From the NCBI RefSeq assembly GCF_008271695.1, contig NZ_VKKY01000003.1, forward strand, positions 248,001 through 312,000: a stretch of DNA of 64,000 bases. The letters are read 5' to 3'. Shown in pieces: positions 14,590 to 22,324 of the stretch. The notes beneath the pieces were generated by a model that ran no database searches, had not been told where the DNA came from, and saw only the letters and a program-made list of their open reading frames with translations. This DNA comes from Rufibacter hautae. GTDB lineage: Bacteria; Bacteroidota; Bacteroidia; Cytophagales; Hymenobacteraceae. How positions within the stretch are numbered: position 1 is the stretch's first letter; each line of letters starts with the position of its first letter. The position numbers and the translations under genes were made by a program.

Positions 14590-16518
14590 TTATGGTTGGG
14601 TGGCCCATCTTAGGGCCAGGGATACTCTGAAGTTGCGCGGCGGCATGGCCCGGTACGCCATGGTCTGGTACACGGTGTTGGAAAGGTTCTGCACCTGGGC
14701 CATAAGCTGGGCCTCAAAAGAGCGCCAGGCAAAGGTTTTACCCAGGCTGGCGTTTACCAGCGCGTAGGCCGGTAACCAGTTGTTGTTGTCATTGTCTGTG
14801 AAGCGGCGACCGGTGAAAGTAGCATCAGAAGAAAGCCACCAGGTACGGTACCGGACCTCGGCCCAGGTGGCAACCTTATGCTTGGGCACATAGAACAGCT
14901 GCCGGTTCTGTAGCTGGGCCCGTTCATCCGGGAGTTTCTGCTCAGAGATGGTGTAAGCGTAAGCCAGTCCAGCCGATAGGGAACGGTGCTCATCCAGTCT
15001 GTACTGCCATCTGCTGTCCAGCTCGGCACCGTTGCCTTTTACCCGCTGCAGGTTCACCGGCTCAGAGTAGCCGCCGGTGGGGGAGGGTTGCCACTGAATC
15101 CAGTCTTTCACCTGCAGGGCGTAGCCGGTCAGTTCGGTGGTGCCGGTCAGCGATCCTTGTTTATGTTGGTGCACCAGGCCGCCCTCGTACCCCCAGCCGC
15201 TCTCGGGTTTCAGGCTTGGATTTCCGCCAGGGCGCCAGAACCGGTCGTTGAGGGTGGGTACCCGGTAGCTGCGTGAGACATTTGCCTTCACTGCTAAAGT
15301 GTTGCCGCCCTGTTCTAAGACTTGGAGGTTGGCACCCACCGTGGGCGTGAGCGGCGGGTTGAAGCCCTGCACCCAGGCTTGCCGCACGTTAAGGCTTACC
15401 TGCAGCATAGGCAGCGGATCATAGCGGAGCCAACCGTAAGCCGAGAATCTTTGTTCGCTCACTTTTCCGCCGTAACCGCCTACATCGGCCTTGAACAACT
15501 GTCCTTCTCCGCCTAGTTGCAGCAACAGGTTGGGCAGCAAGGTCCGTTCGTGCTCTACCTGGCTTTGGGAGGTGTTCACCTTGGAGAGGGAAAGGACCCC
15601 ATCGTCTTGGTAATTGAGGATGTCATTGAAATAAGCGGCCCGCACGGTGGTGGTGCCTCCGGCCAACTGGCCCTGCCACTCGCCCATGAGGCGCAGGTTC
15701 TCATCGTCTTGTTGGGCGTGGGTATTGGCGCTGCCCATGGAGGGCTGTATCTGCCGATGAGTCTTCACGTACCAGCCCCTTACCGTGAGCCGCTGTGCTG
15801 GGGCCAGTTTGTAGTGTACTTCCTGGGCCAGGCTGGTTTGGTCAAAGGCGGCGTTCTGCTGGGTTTCCCACGGAGACCCGAAGGCGGTGGTGTTCTCAAA
15901 CCGAAAATCATTGTCGTCGGCGGTGCGGGTGAAAGTGGAGGTGAGGGCAAGACGGCCGTTGGCGAAAGATCCGCTGGCGGCAGTCCGTTGATGCCCGAAA
16001 CTGCCCAATTCCTGTTGTACCTGTATCTGCTGCTGGGGGGCAAACGATACCGGGTTGTCCAGAAGAACAGCTCCTCCCACGGCCCCGCTCCCGTGTAAGG
16101 CACCGCTTGGTCCGTGCTGAAGGCTCACCTGCGTATTGATGGAGGGGGGTAACAAGGCGAAATCTGACATGCCCAGGGTAGGCAAGGCAATGTTAAAGCC
16201 GTTCCAGAGCACGGCCGTGTGGCTGGACGAGGTGCCCCTGAACGCCACAGTGGCCGTCATGCCGTTGCCGTAACTTCTAAGGTACAGCGGGCTGCGTTGC
16301 TGGAGCATATCGGCCAGAGTGAGGCCCGGCCGCCGTTGCAGAAGCAAAGAATCTACCGTTTGCACCCGTGACCCCGCGGCGTAGCGGGTGTACCGCTGGG
16401 CAGAAACGGTGACAGGTGCCAGTTGCACGGTGTCCTTCAGTTGGGCATGGCTTTCCCGCAGCGCCAGAAGCTCTGTGGCCACCGTAGCCAACGCAAACAG
16501 AAAAAGACGACGTACCAT
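14590..16518 (-). CDS. btuB: TonB-dependent receptor, BtuB-like (vitamin B12 uptake)
   Basis: 642 aa from the ATG at 16518, which gives a signal peptide (MVRRLFLFALATVATELLALRESHAQ). An in-frame start 26 codons upstream lies in the riboswitch leader and is rejected. A TonB-box-like LAPVTVSAQR is followed by a plug domain (LADMLQQRSPLYLRSYGNGMTATVAFRGTSSSHTAVLWNGFNIALPTLG, and VSLQHGPSGALHGSGAVGGAVLLDN). The rest is an outer-membrane beta-barrel ending in an aromatic-rich strand (FRVSLALRWATQP). There is no CarboxypepD-like N-terminal domain, unlike SusC. A cobalamin riboswitch precedes it, so the substrate is very probably a corrinoid. Confidence 0.93.
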   Translation of the reverse strand: MVRRLFLFALATVATELLALRESHAQLKDTVQLAPVTVSAQRYTRYAAGSRVQTVDSLLLQRRPGLTLADMLQQRSPLYLRSYGNGMTATVAFRGTSSSHTAVLWNGFNIALPTLGMSDFALLPPSINTQVSLQHGPSGALHGSGAVGGAVLLDNPVSFAPQQQIQVQQELGSFGHQRTAASGSFANGRLALTSTFTRTADDNDFRFENTTAFGSPWETQQNAAFDQTSLAQEVHYKLAPAQRLTVRGWYVKTHRQIQPSMGSANTHAQQDDENLRLMGEWQGQLAGGTTTVRAAYFNDILNYQDDGVLSLSKVNTSQSQVEHERTLLPNLLLQLGGEGQLFKADVGGYGGKVSEQRFSAYGWLRYDPLPMLQVSLNVRQAWVQGFNPPLTPTVGANLQVLEQGGNTLAVKANVSRSYRVPTLNDRFWRPGGNPSLKPESGWGYEGGLVHQHKQGSLTGTTELTGYALQVKDWIQWQPSPTGGYSEPVNLQRVKGNGAELDSRWQYRLDEHRSLSAGLAYAYTISEQKLPDERAQLQNRQLFYVPKHKVATWAEVRYRTWWLSSDATFTGRRFTDNDNNNWLPAYALVNASLGKTFAWRSFEAQLMAQVQNLSNTVYQTMAYRAMPPRNFRVSLALRWATQP

Positions 16519-16639
16519 ATTCCTCAGGGTTGCCAACCTGGGAAGACTGCAGAGAAAGAGATAAACGAAAACGCCAGCCCACGTTGGGGCCACCATCCTT
16601 GCTGCTTTTTTTCCCGAAAGCCTCCAGGTGAATGTTGGA

Positions 16640-16815
16640 TGTTGGCAGGTCTCCTGGCTCTCTTCTTCGGCCCGGCCTTCCCATCTGGCAAAGCAGACAG
16701 TGGCGTGTGGTGGGCAGAACTGGTTTGAAGATAACAGTTGCGGGAACAGCTCAGGTTTTGCACCTGATTCCCTTTTAAGACATCATCGGAAGAAGACCGA
16801 GGCTGTCACCAATAT
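16640..16815 (-). promoter_or_regulatory. Cobalamin riboswitch
   Basis: On the minus strand the leader shows the conserved elements in order: GGTGACAGCC, then GGGAATCAGGTGCAAAACC with GAGCTGTTCCCGCAACTG, GCCACTG, GGGAAGGCCGG and the B12 box AGCCAGGAGACCTGCC (16659-16644). This is the classic adenosylcobalamin-sensing layout. It ends about 120 nt before the receptor ATG and should repress the receptor/propeller operon when B12 is abundant. The 5' boundary is approximate. Confidence 0.95.
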
Positions 16816-16821
16816 CGGGGG

Positions 16822-16829
16822 CAAAGGTA
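16822..16829 (-). promoter_or_regulatory. Promoter -7 element for the riboswitch transcript
   Basis: TACCTTTG on the minus strand, a perfect TAnnTTTG, just upstream of the riboswitch 5' end. The -33 element is poor. Confidence 0.55.
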
Positions 16830-16880
16830 CGGGAAGTTTCAGATAGGCCGCTATAGCCCCGTTGAAATTTTGTAAGCAAT

Positions 16881-16919
16881 CGTTTTAAGCCTGTTTTCTA
16901 AGAAGATAAGCAGAAACAG
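16881..16919. repeat. Dispersed intergenic palindrome, copy 10 (reversed)
   Basis: CGTTTTAAGCCTGTTTTCT on the left (conserved half, reverse orientation) and AAGATAAGCAGAAACAG on the right. Confidence 0.55.
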
Positions 16920-16933
16920 AAAAGGGTCAATTC

Positions 16934-16972
16934 CTTTTCAAGGCTGATTTTCAAAAAACGGCTCTAAAACGG
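16934..16972. repeat. Dispersed intergenic palindrome, copy 11
   Basis: CTTTTCAAGGCTGATTTTC followed by AAAAAACGGCTCTAAAACGG. It lies only about 15 bp after copy 10, a tandem occurrence. Confidence 0.5.
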
Positions 16973-17187
16973 AAATCGAACTTTCAGTAAATAATATTAT
17001 TACTAAAGCAGATGGCCTGCATGCGGTTCTGAAAAGGACAATGTGAAGTTTCTCTTTTTCAAGGACACCTTTTCTGATGAAAGAATTTTCCGGTGGATTT
17101 TCCGGGAGATGATCTAAAAGGTGAGCTGGAACAATTGAAATTCAAAGATTTAAAATTAGCGCCGGGCAGCATATACATCTGGTTTCA

Positions 17188-17219
17188 GCGTTGTTTTAAA
17201 AGAAACAGGCCGAAAACAG
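17188..17219. repeat. Dispersed intergenic palindrome, copy 12
   Basis: GCGTTGTTTTAAA followed by AGAAACAGGCCGAAAACAG; a shortened left arm and conserved right half. Confidence 0.5.
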
Positions 17220-17330
17220 ACCTGATCGCTGACCGGTATGATTCTGGTTGTGCAACTTTTTATCTGCCCTTTAGTTTCTAGCACTGTATTTGCCATGGGC
17301 TAATCTTCTCAATTTCCCTTTATCACCCAC

Positions 17331-17990
17331 ATGAAACAATTCTTTATTTTTAGTCTGCTGTCCCTGGGCCTCCTTTTGCAAGGCCAGGCCCAGACTGTTT
17401 CTAAAATTGACTATAGCGCCATCAAGACGGCGGTGAGTTCGTCCAAGTCCAAGATGTACTATCCCAACCTGCTCAAGCGCTACCACGCCAATGATCCCAA
17501 ACTCACCCTAGACGAGTACAAGCACCTCTACTACGGTTGGACCCTGCAGTCGGGCTACAACCCGTACAAGCCCAATGACCAGTCAGATGCCCTGAATGAA
17601 ATGCTGCTGTACGAGCGGTTCCCGGAGATCATAACCACCGGTAAAAAGCTGCTGGCCACGGACCCCTTTAACCTGGACGTGATGTACCTCATGCACATGG
17701 CTTATGGCGAGTTGAACAACAAGGTAGAAAGCCAGAAGTGGCTCACCAAGTTTGAGGGCCTCATGACCGCCATCAAAGCCAGCGGTAACGGCCGAAGCAA
17801 GGAAACCGCCGTGGTGCTGAACGCGCCCCGTGATGAATATATGTTCCTCACCGTGGTGGGTCTTCGGCAGAAAGGCCGGCCGCAACTGGTAGAGAATAAA
17901 TATGACCTGGTAAACCTGCAGACCCCAAACAAACTCAACCTTACCGAGCTCTACTTCAACATCCAGAAAGCGGTGGAGAAAAAGCGCTAA
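17331..17990 (+). CDS. DUF4919-like secreted protein
   Basis: 219 aa with a signal peptide (MKQFFIFSLLSLGLLLQGQAQ). The mature part is predicted largely helical, containing YPNLLKRYHANDPKLTLDEYKHLYYGWTLQSGYNPY and ATDPFNLDVMYLMHMAYGEL, which resemble the DUF4919 family of Bacteroidota and look TPR-like. Role unknown, probably periplasmic. A terminator follows after 26 bp. Confidence 0.78.
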   Translation: MKQFFIFSLLSLGLLLQGQAQTVSKIDYSAIKTAVSSSKSKMYYPNLLKRYHANDPKLTLDEYKHLYYGWTLQSGYNPYKPNDQSDALNEMLLYERFPEIITTGKKLLATDPFNLDVMYLMHMAYGELNNKVESQKWLTKFEGLMTAIKASGNGRSKETAVVLNAPRDEYMFLTVVGLRQKGRPQLVENKYDLVNLQTPNKLNLTELYFNIQKAVEKKR

Positions 17991-18016
17991 CCCCTGAAGC
18001 ACCGAACGTACCTGCG

Positions 18017-18065
18017 AAAAGGGCAGCCAGACCTAACCGTCACTTGGCTGCCCTTTTTCTTTTTG
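18017..18065 (+). terminator. Intrinsic terminator
   Basis: Perfect 13-bp stem AAAAGGGCAGCCA / TGGCTGCCCTTTT followed by a T-rich tail (TCTTTTTG). Confidence 0.85.
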
Positions 18066-18096
18066 CGTTCTTGCTAAGGTTCAACTAGACTCTGCT

Positions 18097-18555
18097 ATGA
18101 AAAAGATAAATACAGCGCTGCTGGTGTTGGGAACTTCCCTGGCCGGTTGCCAGGGGAACGGCGAAAAACCGGCTGAGGCCTCTTCTCCCAAAGAAGAAAA
18201 CAAAGATACCGCAGTGGCGCTCTGTGAATTCACCTCCACAGATTCTGCCACGGCCGTGTCACAGTTACCGGGTAAATGGGAACTACGCGGCTTGCAGACA
18301 AACTACATGGGCGGCCAGAAAGACGAGTTCCTGACGGGTGAGCAGATCGGTGATGCCAAAACCCTTACTTTTTATCAGAACGGCGAGTATGAAGAGCATG
18401 TGAACGGCAAGCTGCAGGGCGAGCGCAAACCCTTCAAATTGGTGGGGCAGAGCCTGCCGCCCGTAGGATACCAGTTCTGGTTCTGCGGCGAGAATACGCT
18501 GGTCATCAGCAACGTCATCGCCGATGGCGCCACCGAAGTCTTCATCCGCCAATAG
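18097..18555 (+). CDS. Lipocalin-like lipoprotein
   Basis: 152 aa. A short signal has a lipobox ending at Cys 18 (SLAGC). A polar linker (EKPAEASSPKEENKD) follows, then a small beta-barrel-like domain beginning LPGKWELRGLQTNYMGG and ending YQFWFCGENTLVISNVIADGATEVFIRQ. The G-x-W opening and beta pattern resemble lipocalin-like domains of Bacteroidota lipoproteins; ligand unknown. Its stop lies 11 bp before the glycosylase start. Confidence 0.75.
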   Translation: MKKINTALLVLGTSLAGCQGNGEKPAEASSPKEENKDTAVALCEFTSTDSATAVSQLPGKWELRGLQTNYMGGQKDEFLTGEQIGDAKTLTFYQNGEYEEHVNGKLQGERKPFKLVGQSLPPVGYQFWFCGENTLVISNVIADGATEVFIRQ

Positions 18556-18565
18556 CTGCCTGCCT

Positions 18566-19189
18566 ATGCCCCTTCAGCAAAAACTTACCGCTGACTTCTA
18601 CGCCCGGCCCGACGTGGTTACCATTGCCCGCGACCTGATTGGCAAGTACTTCTTCTCTTCCTTTGATGGCGTGCTCACTGGCGGCATGGTGGTGGAAACC
18701 GAAGCGTACTCCGGCACCTCAGATGCCGCCTGCCACGCCCACTTGGGCCGGCGCACCAAACGCACCCAGATTATGTACCAGCAGGGCGGCGTGGCCTACG
18801 TGTACCTCATTTACGGCATCTACTCCCTGTTCAACATCGTGACCAACGTGGAAGGCACCGCCGATGCCGTGCTCATCAGGGCTATTGAACCCTTGGAAGG
18901 AATAGAGGAGATGCGGCTCCGCCGAGGGCTGGCTAAGGTAGAATCTCGCCTTACCGCAGGCCCTGGCCTTTTAACACAGGCGCTGGGCATCTCCACCCAG
19001 CACAACGGCACCGATTTATCTGGAAACGAGATCTGGTTTGAAGACCGGGGCGTCACCGTGCCGGAGGACCAGATCATTGCCGGTCCGCGGGTGGGCGTGG
19101 CTTACGCCGGGGCCGATGCGCTGCTTCCTTGGCGCTTCAGCCTCAAAGGCAGCCGATGGGTGAGCAAGGCCAAGCCAAACTATTCATAA
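18566..19189 (+). CDS. DNA-3-methyladenine glycosylase (AAG/MPG family)
   Basis: 207 aa from the ATG at 18566; a start 14 codons earlier would overlap the lipoprotein gene. The family signature is clear: IARDLIGKYFF, G-M-V-V-E-T-E-A-Y with catalytic Glu near residue 48, SDAACHAHLGRRTKRTQIMYQQGGVAYVYLIYGIYSLFNIV, and RLTAGPGLLTQALGI. It removes alkylated bases (3-methyladenine, hypoxanthine) in base-excision repair. Confidence 0.93.
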   Translation: MPLQQKLTADFYARPDVVTIARDLIGKYFFSSFDGVLTGGMVVETEAYSGTSDAACHAHLGRRTKRTQIMYQQGGVAYVYLIYGIYSLFNIVTNVEGTADAVLIRAIEPLEGIEEMRLRRGLAKVESRLTAGPGLLTQALGISTQHNGTDLSGNEIWFEDRGVTVPEDQIIAGPRVGVAYAGADALLPWRFSLKGSRWVSKAKPNYS

Positions 19190-19200
19190 TTGATTGCTTG

Positions 19201-19240
19201 TTGTTAATTGCTCAAACAATCAACAATAAGCAATTAACAA
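19201..19240. terminator. AT-rich inverted repeat between convergent genes
   Basis: Perfect 12-bp arms TTGTTAATTGCT / AGCAATTAACAA. The position between convergent stops suggests a weak bidirectional terminator. Confidence 0.45.
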
Positions 19241-20428
19241 TTAAACAGCTTTCCGGCAGAGGAGCAGAATGGGTTTGTTGTGCAGATCAGTAGTGGCGAA
19301 AAGATAATGGTCTCCACCTTCTTTCAGTTTGATTTTCTCCCGGAGCTGCGCCACGGTGAGCGGATAATTTCGGGCAGTGATGTTTGCCTTTTTGCCAGGC
19401 AGGAGTTGCTGCAGCTCTTTGGCGCTGGCCTTTGGTTGGGCAATGATTTCGAAAATCCGGCCCGGAAACGCCTCTTGTAGTTCCTGGGAGGTGTACAGGT
19501 GGCTGTTGCGGTGCAGCTTGTGTAGGCCGTAGCGCTGAGACAACCATTTATAGGCCCCTGCTTTCAGTAAGGCGGTGTTGGGCTCATACAAAAACCGCTG
19601 GGGCTCTGCGTAGGCAACGAGGGCGTTCTCCTCTTCCTCCTTGGTGAAAGTGAGCGGCTCCTCGGGGTGCTCGGGTCTTAGGTGGACAGCGGTGAGGAGC
19701 GGGCCTCCCGTAGCCTCGGGTTTGAGCAAATACAAAACCTCTTTGCATTCATTTTGCACGGCAATCACCCACACCTGCGCCACGTGACTCAATTGCTGCA
19801 GTGCCAGGTCAATGTCCAGCATGGGCGCGGTCTTGAGTAGGACGGCTTTGCTTTTCTGCAGCAGCATCGGCAACAGGCCCAATACATCTGGCTCGCAGTC
19901 CTGCAGCAGGTGCACGCGCTCCTGGCTTTGGCCGCGCCGGGCGGGATCTAGGAAAATCACATCCACGGGTTCTTCCAAAGCATGCAGGAAAGCCTCGGCC
20001 TCGGTGACTTCCACGGTGATGTTCTTCATCTCCAATTGGGTGAAGTTGAAGCCGGCAATGCCGGCCAGGTCTGGTTGCCGCTCCACGTAGGTAACGTGCC
20101 GGAACTGTTGCGCGAAATGGTACGCGTCCACCCCGAAACCGCCCGTCAGGTCGGCCAGGGTCTCGCCAGACACCAGGTTGGCTTTGAAAGTAGCGGTCAG
20201 GTCAGAGGAACTCTGCTCCACGGAGAGGTTGGCAGGGAACAGCAGGTCCAGGTTGGCCGTCCAGGTAGGGATTTTGCTTTTCGCCTTCTGCCGGGCCCGG
20301 ATCTGCTGCGCCAGTTTAGGCACATCCAACTGGGGCCAACGCTTGGCCTGCAGCACCAGTTGCGCCGGATCGACAGACAGGTTTTCTTCTACAAAGGCCC
20401 GTTCAGCGGGGGTAAGGGGTAGCGGCAT
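19241..20428 (-). CDS. Class I SAM-dependent methyltransferase with THUMP-like domain
   Basis: 395 aa. The SAM-binding motif I is L-A-D-L-T-G-G-F-G-V-D (about residues 91-101), with acidic motif YVERQP near 114 and the D-P-A-R-R motif (FLDPARRGQ) near 160. The C-terminal THUMP-like region (about 310-395) includes RYGLHKLHRNSHLYTS and FEIIAQPKASAKELQQLLPGKKANITARNYPL. Common in Bacteroidota and probably RNA-directed (inference); substrate unknown. Confidence 0.88.
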   Translation of the reverse strand: MPLPLTPAERAFVEENLSVDPAQLVLQAKRWPQLDVPKLAQQIRARQKAKSKIPTWTANLDLLFPANLSVEQSSSDLTATFKANLVSGETLADLTGGFGVDAYHFAQQFRHVTYVERQPDLAGIAGFNFTQLEMKNITVEVTEAEAFLHALEEPVDVIFLDPARRGQSQERVHLLQDCEPDVLGLLPMLLQKSKAVLLKTAPMLDIDLALQQLSHVAQVWVIAVQNECKEVLYLLKPEATGGPLLTAVHLRPEHPEEPLTFTKEEEENALVAYAEPQRFLYEPNTALLKAGAYKWLSQRYGLHKLHRNSHLYTSQELQEAFPGRIFEIIAQPKASAKELQQLLPGKKANITARNYPLTVAQLREKIKLKEGGDHYLFATTDLHNKPILLLCRKAV

Positions 20429-20473
20429 AGAGTAAGGATGTTGCAGAATGAGCGCGGTGGGTCTTGGCTTTGC

Positions 20474-20513
20474 CTTGTTTTACGCCAGATTCATTAAAAG
20501 TAGCCCGAAAACA
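20474..20513. repeat. Dispersed intergenic palindrome, copy 13
   Basis: TTGTTTTACGCCAGATTCATT followed by AAAAGTAGCCCGAAAACAC. Confidence 0.5.
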
Positions 20514-20531
20514 CACGACCAAACCCATGTG

Positions 20532-20562
20532 TTGAGAGTGATAAACTATTTGTGTACCTTTG
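20532..20562 (+). promoter_or_regulatory. Promoter of ahcY
   Basis: TTG (20532-20534), 20-bp spacer, TACCTTTG (20555-20562): a good Bacteroidota -33/-7 pair, 27 bp before the ATG. Confidence 0.7.
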
Positions 20563-20589
20563 CGGTTCTTCTGTAAAACCTGAACTACA

Positions 20590-21897
20590 ATGGTAGAAAC
20601 CTATCTGAAGTACAAAGTAAAAGATATTTCCCTGGCTGAGTGGGGAAGAAAAGAAATTAAACTGGCCGAGGCGGAGATGCCAGGTTTGATGGCCATCCGT
20701 GAGGAGTACGGCGCAAGCCAGCCATTAGCGGGTGCCCGTATCGCGGGTTGCTTGCACATGACCATCCAGACGGCTGTGTTGATTGAGACCTTGGTGGCTT
20801 TGGGCGCTGAGGTGACCTGGTCTTCCTGCAACATCTTCTCAACCCAGGACCACGCCGCGGCCGCTATCGCTGCTGCCGGTATCCCGGTGTTCGCCTGGAA
20901 AGGCATGAACGCCGAGGAGTTTGACTGGTGCATTGAGCAGACTTTGTTCTTCGGGGAGGACCGCAAACCATTGAACATGATCCTGGACGATGGTGGTGAC
21001 CTGACCAACATGGTGTTTGACAAATACCCAGAGCTGGCTGCCGGCATCAAAGGTTTGTCTGAAGAGACGACCACGGGTGTGCACCGTCTGTACGAGCGTA
21101 TGAAGAACGGCACCTTGTTGATGCCCGCCATCAACGTGAACGACTCCGTGACTAAATCCAAATTCGACAACAAGTACGGCTGTAAAGAATCATTGGTAGA
21201 CTCTATCAGAAGAGCTACGGACGTGATGATGGCCGGTAAAGTAGCCGTGGTGGCTGGTTACGGTGACGTAGGAAAAGGTTCTGCCGCCTCGTTGCGTGGT
21301 GCCGGTGCCCGCGTGATCGTTACCGAAATTGACCCGATCTGTGCGTTGCAGGCTGCGATGGACGGTTTCGCTGTTCGTAAAATGGAGAATGCCATTCCTG
21401 AGGCTGACATTGTGGTAACCGCTACCGGTAACTTCAACATCATCCGCAGTGAGCACTTCCTGGCCATGAAAGACAAAGCCATTGTCTGCAACATCGGTCA
21501 CTTTGACAACGAGATTGACATGGCGTGGTTGAACGAGAACTACGGCCACACCAAAGACACCGTGAAACCACAGGTAGACCTTTACACCCTGGAAGGCAAA
21601 GACATCATCATCTTAGCTGAAGGCCGTTTGGTGAACCTGGGTTGCGCTACTGGTCACCCATCGTTTGTGATGTCCAACTCTTTCTCTAATCAGACTTTGG
21701 CCCAGATTGAATTGTGGACCAACGCTGAAGCCTACGAGAACAAAGTTTACACCCTGCCTAAGCACCTGGATGAGAAAGTAGCTCGTCTGCACTTAGCCAA
21801 AATCGGGGTGGAACTGGATGAACTGTCTCCTGAGCAAGCTGCCTACATTGGCGTGGAGGTTCAAGGTCCGTTCAAACCAGAGTACTACCGCTACTAA
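20590..21897 (+). CDS. ahcY: Adenosylhomocysteinase (SAH hydrolase)
   Basis: A 435-aa NAD-dependent enzyme splitting S-adenosylhomocysteine into adenosine and homocysteine, relieving product inhibition of methyltransferases. Visible: [42 protein letters not shown]-binding [16 protein letters not shown] near residue 221, [31 protein letters not shown] and the C-terminal PEYYRY. It is monocistronic with its own promoter and terminator. Confidence 0.98.
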   Translation: MVETYLKYKVKDISLAEWGRKEIKLAEAEMPGLMAIREEYGASQPLAGARIAGCLHMTIQTAVLIETLVALGAEVTWSSCNIFSTQDHAAAAIAAAGIPVFAWKGMNAEEFDWCIEQTLFFGEDRKPLNMILDDGGDLTNMVFDKYPELAAGIKGLSEETTTGVHRLYERMKNGTLLMPAINVNDSVTKSKFDNKYGCKESLVDSIRRATDVMMAGKVAVVAGYGDVGKGSAASLRGAGARVIVTEIDPICALQAAMDGFAVRKMENAIPEADIVVTATGNFNIIRSEHFLAMKDKAIVCNIGHFDNEIDMAWLNENYGHTKDTVKPQVDLYTLEGKDIIILAEGRLVNLGCATGHPSFVMSNSFSNQTLAQIELWTNAEAYENKVYTLPKHLDEKVARLHLAKIGVELDELSPEQAAYIGVEVQGPFKPEYYRY

Positions 21898-21904
21898 GCA
21901 TATC

Positions 21905-21942
21905 CGTTTCCGGCCTGTTTTCCGAAAATGAACATAAAAACG
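21905..21942. repeat. Dispersed intergenic palindrome, copy 14 (reversed)
   Basis: GTTTCCGGCCTGTTTTCC on the left and GAAAATGAACATAAAAACG on the right. Its right end forms the start of the ahcY terminator. Confidence 0.5.
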
Positions 21943-21977
21943 CCCGGCTTCTGTAAAGAGGCCGGGCGTTTTTGTTT
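21936..21977 (+). terminator. Terminator of ahcY
   Basis: 13-bp stem AAAAACGCCCGGC / GCCGGGCGTTTTT, tail TGTTT. It can also serve the opposing 22004 gene. Confidence 0.88.
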
Positions 21978-22003
21978 GGGTTGTACTTGATCAAGCAAGG
22001 GAC

Positions 22004-22300
22004 TTAATCTACAAGATCATCCTTCTCATAACAGTTAAACAACATGGAGTATCCAGTTTCTAAAGCTTCATGATAGTACTGCTGATACTCGTCTGATACA
22101 TCTTCCGCTGAGGTAAACAAGAGGTATTCATCCTCTATCTCATCAATCACCCAACCATCCTCTTCAATGTAAAATTTAGCTAGCGCATACGCACCATCTA
22201 TGTCTGCATAATTAATGAAAATTATTGCATAAGCACCTTTCGCCTTGCCAAACTGGCTTGAGTCAATGGAAGGTAAAACATGTGCGTTTAGTTGAAACAT
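22004..22300 (-). CDS. Hypothetical acidic protein
   Basis: 98 aa, ATG start, markedly AT-richer than its neighbours. Acidic with many aromatics (KFYIEEDGWVIDEIEDEYLLFTSAEDVSDEYQQYYHEAL). It has no signal peptide or membrane segment, and I do not recognise a family. The composition suggests recent acquisition or relaxed expression; a small immunity-type protein is conceivable but unsupported. Confidence 0.65.
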   Translation of the reverse strand: MFQLNAHVLPSIDSSQFGKAKGAYAIIFINYADIDGAYALAKFYIEEDGWVIDEIEDEYLLFTSAEDVSDEYQQYYHEALETGYSMLFNCYEKDDLVD

Positions 22301-22324
22301 GCTATTTGTGTGGAGTTGATGAAA

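Larger units (their letters stand above)
16830..17330. other. AT-rich intergenic region with palindrome copies
   Basis: About 500 bp without a convincing gene (a 62-codon forward ORF at 17093-17281 looks random). It holds three copies of the dispersed palindrome at 16881-16919, 16934-16972 and 17188-17219. Confidence 0.5.

Noticed and set aside
17093-17281. 62-codon forward ORF
   Set aside because: Overlaps a dispersed repeat; no recognisable feature and no start context.
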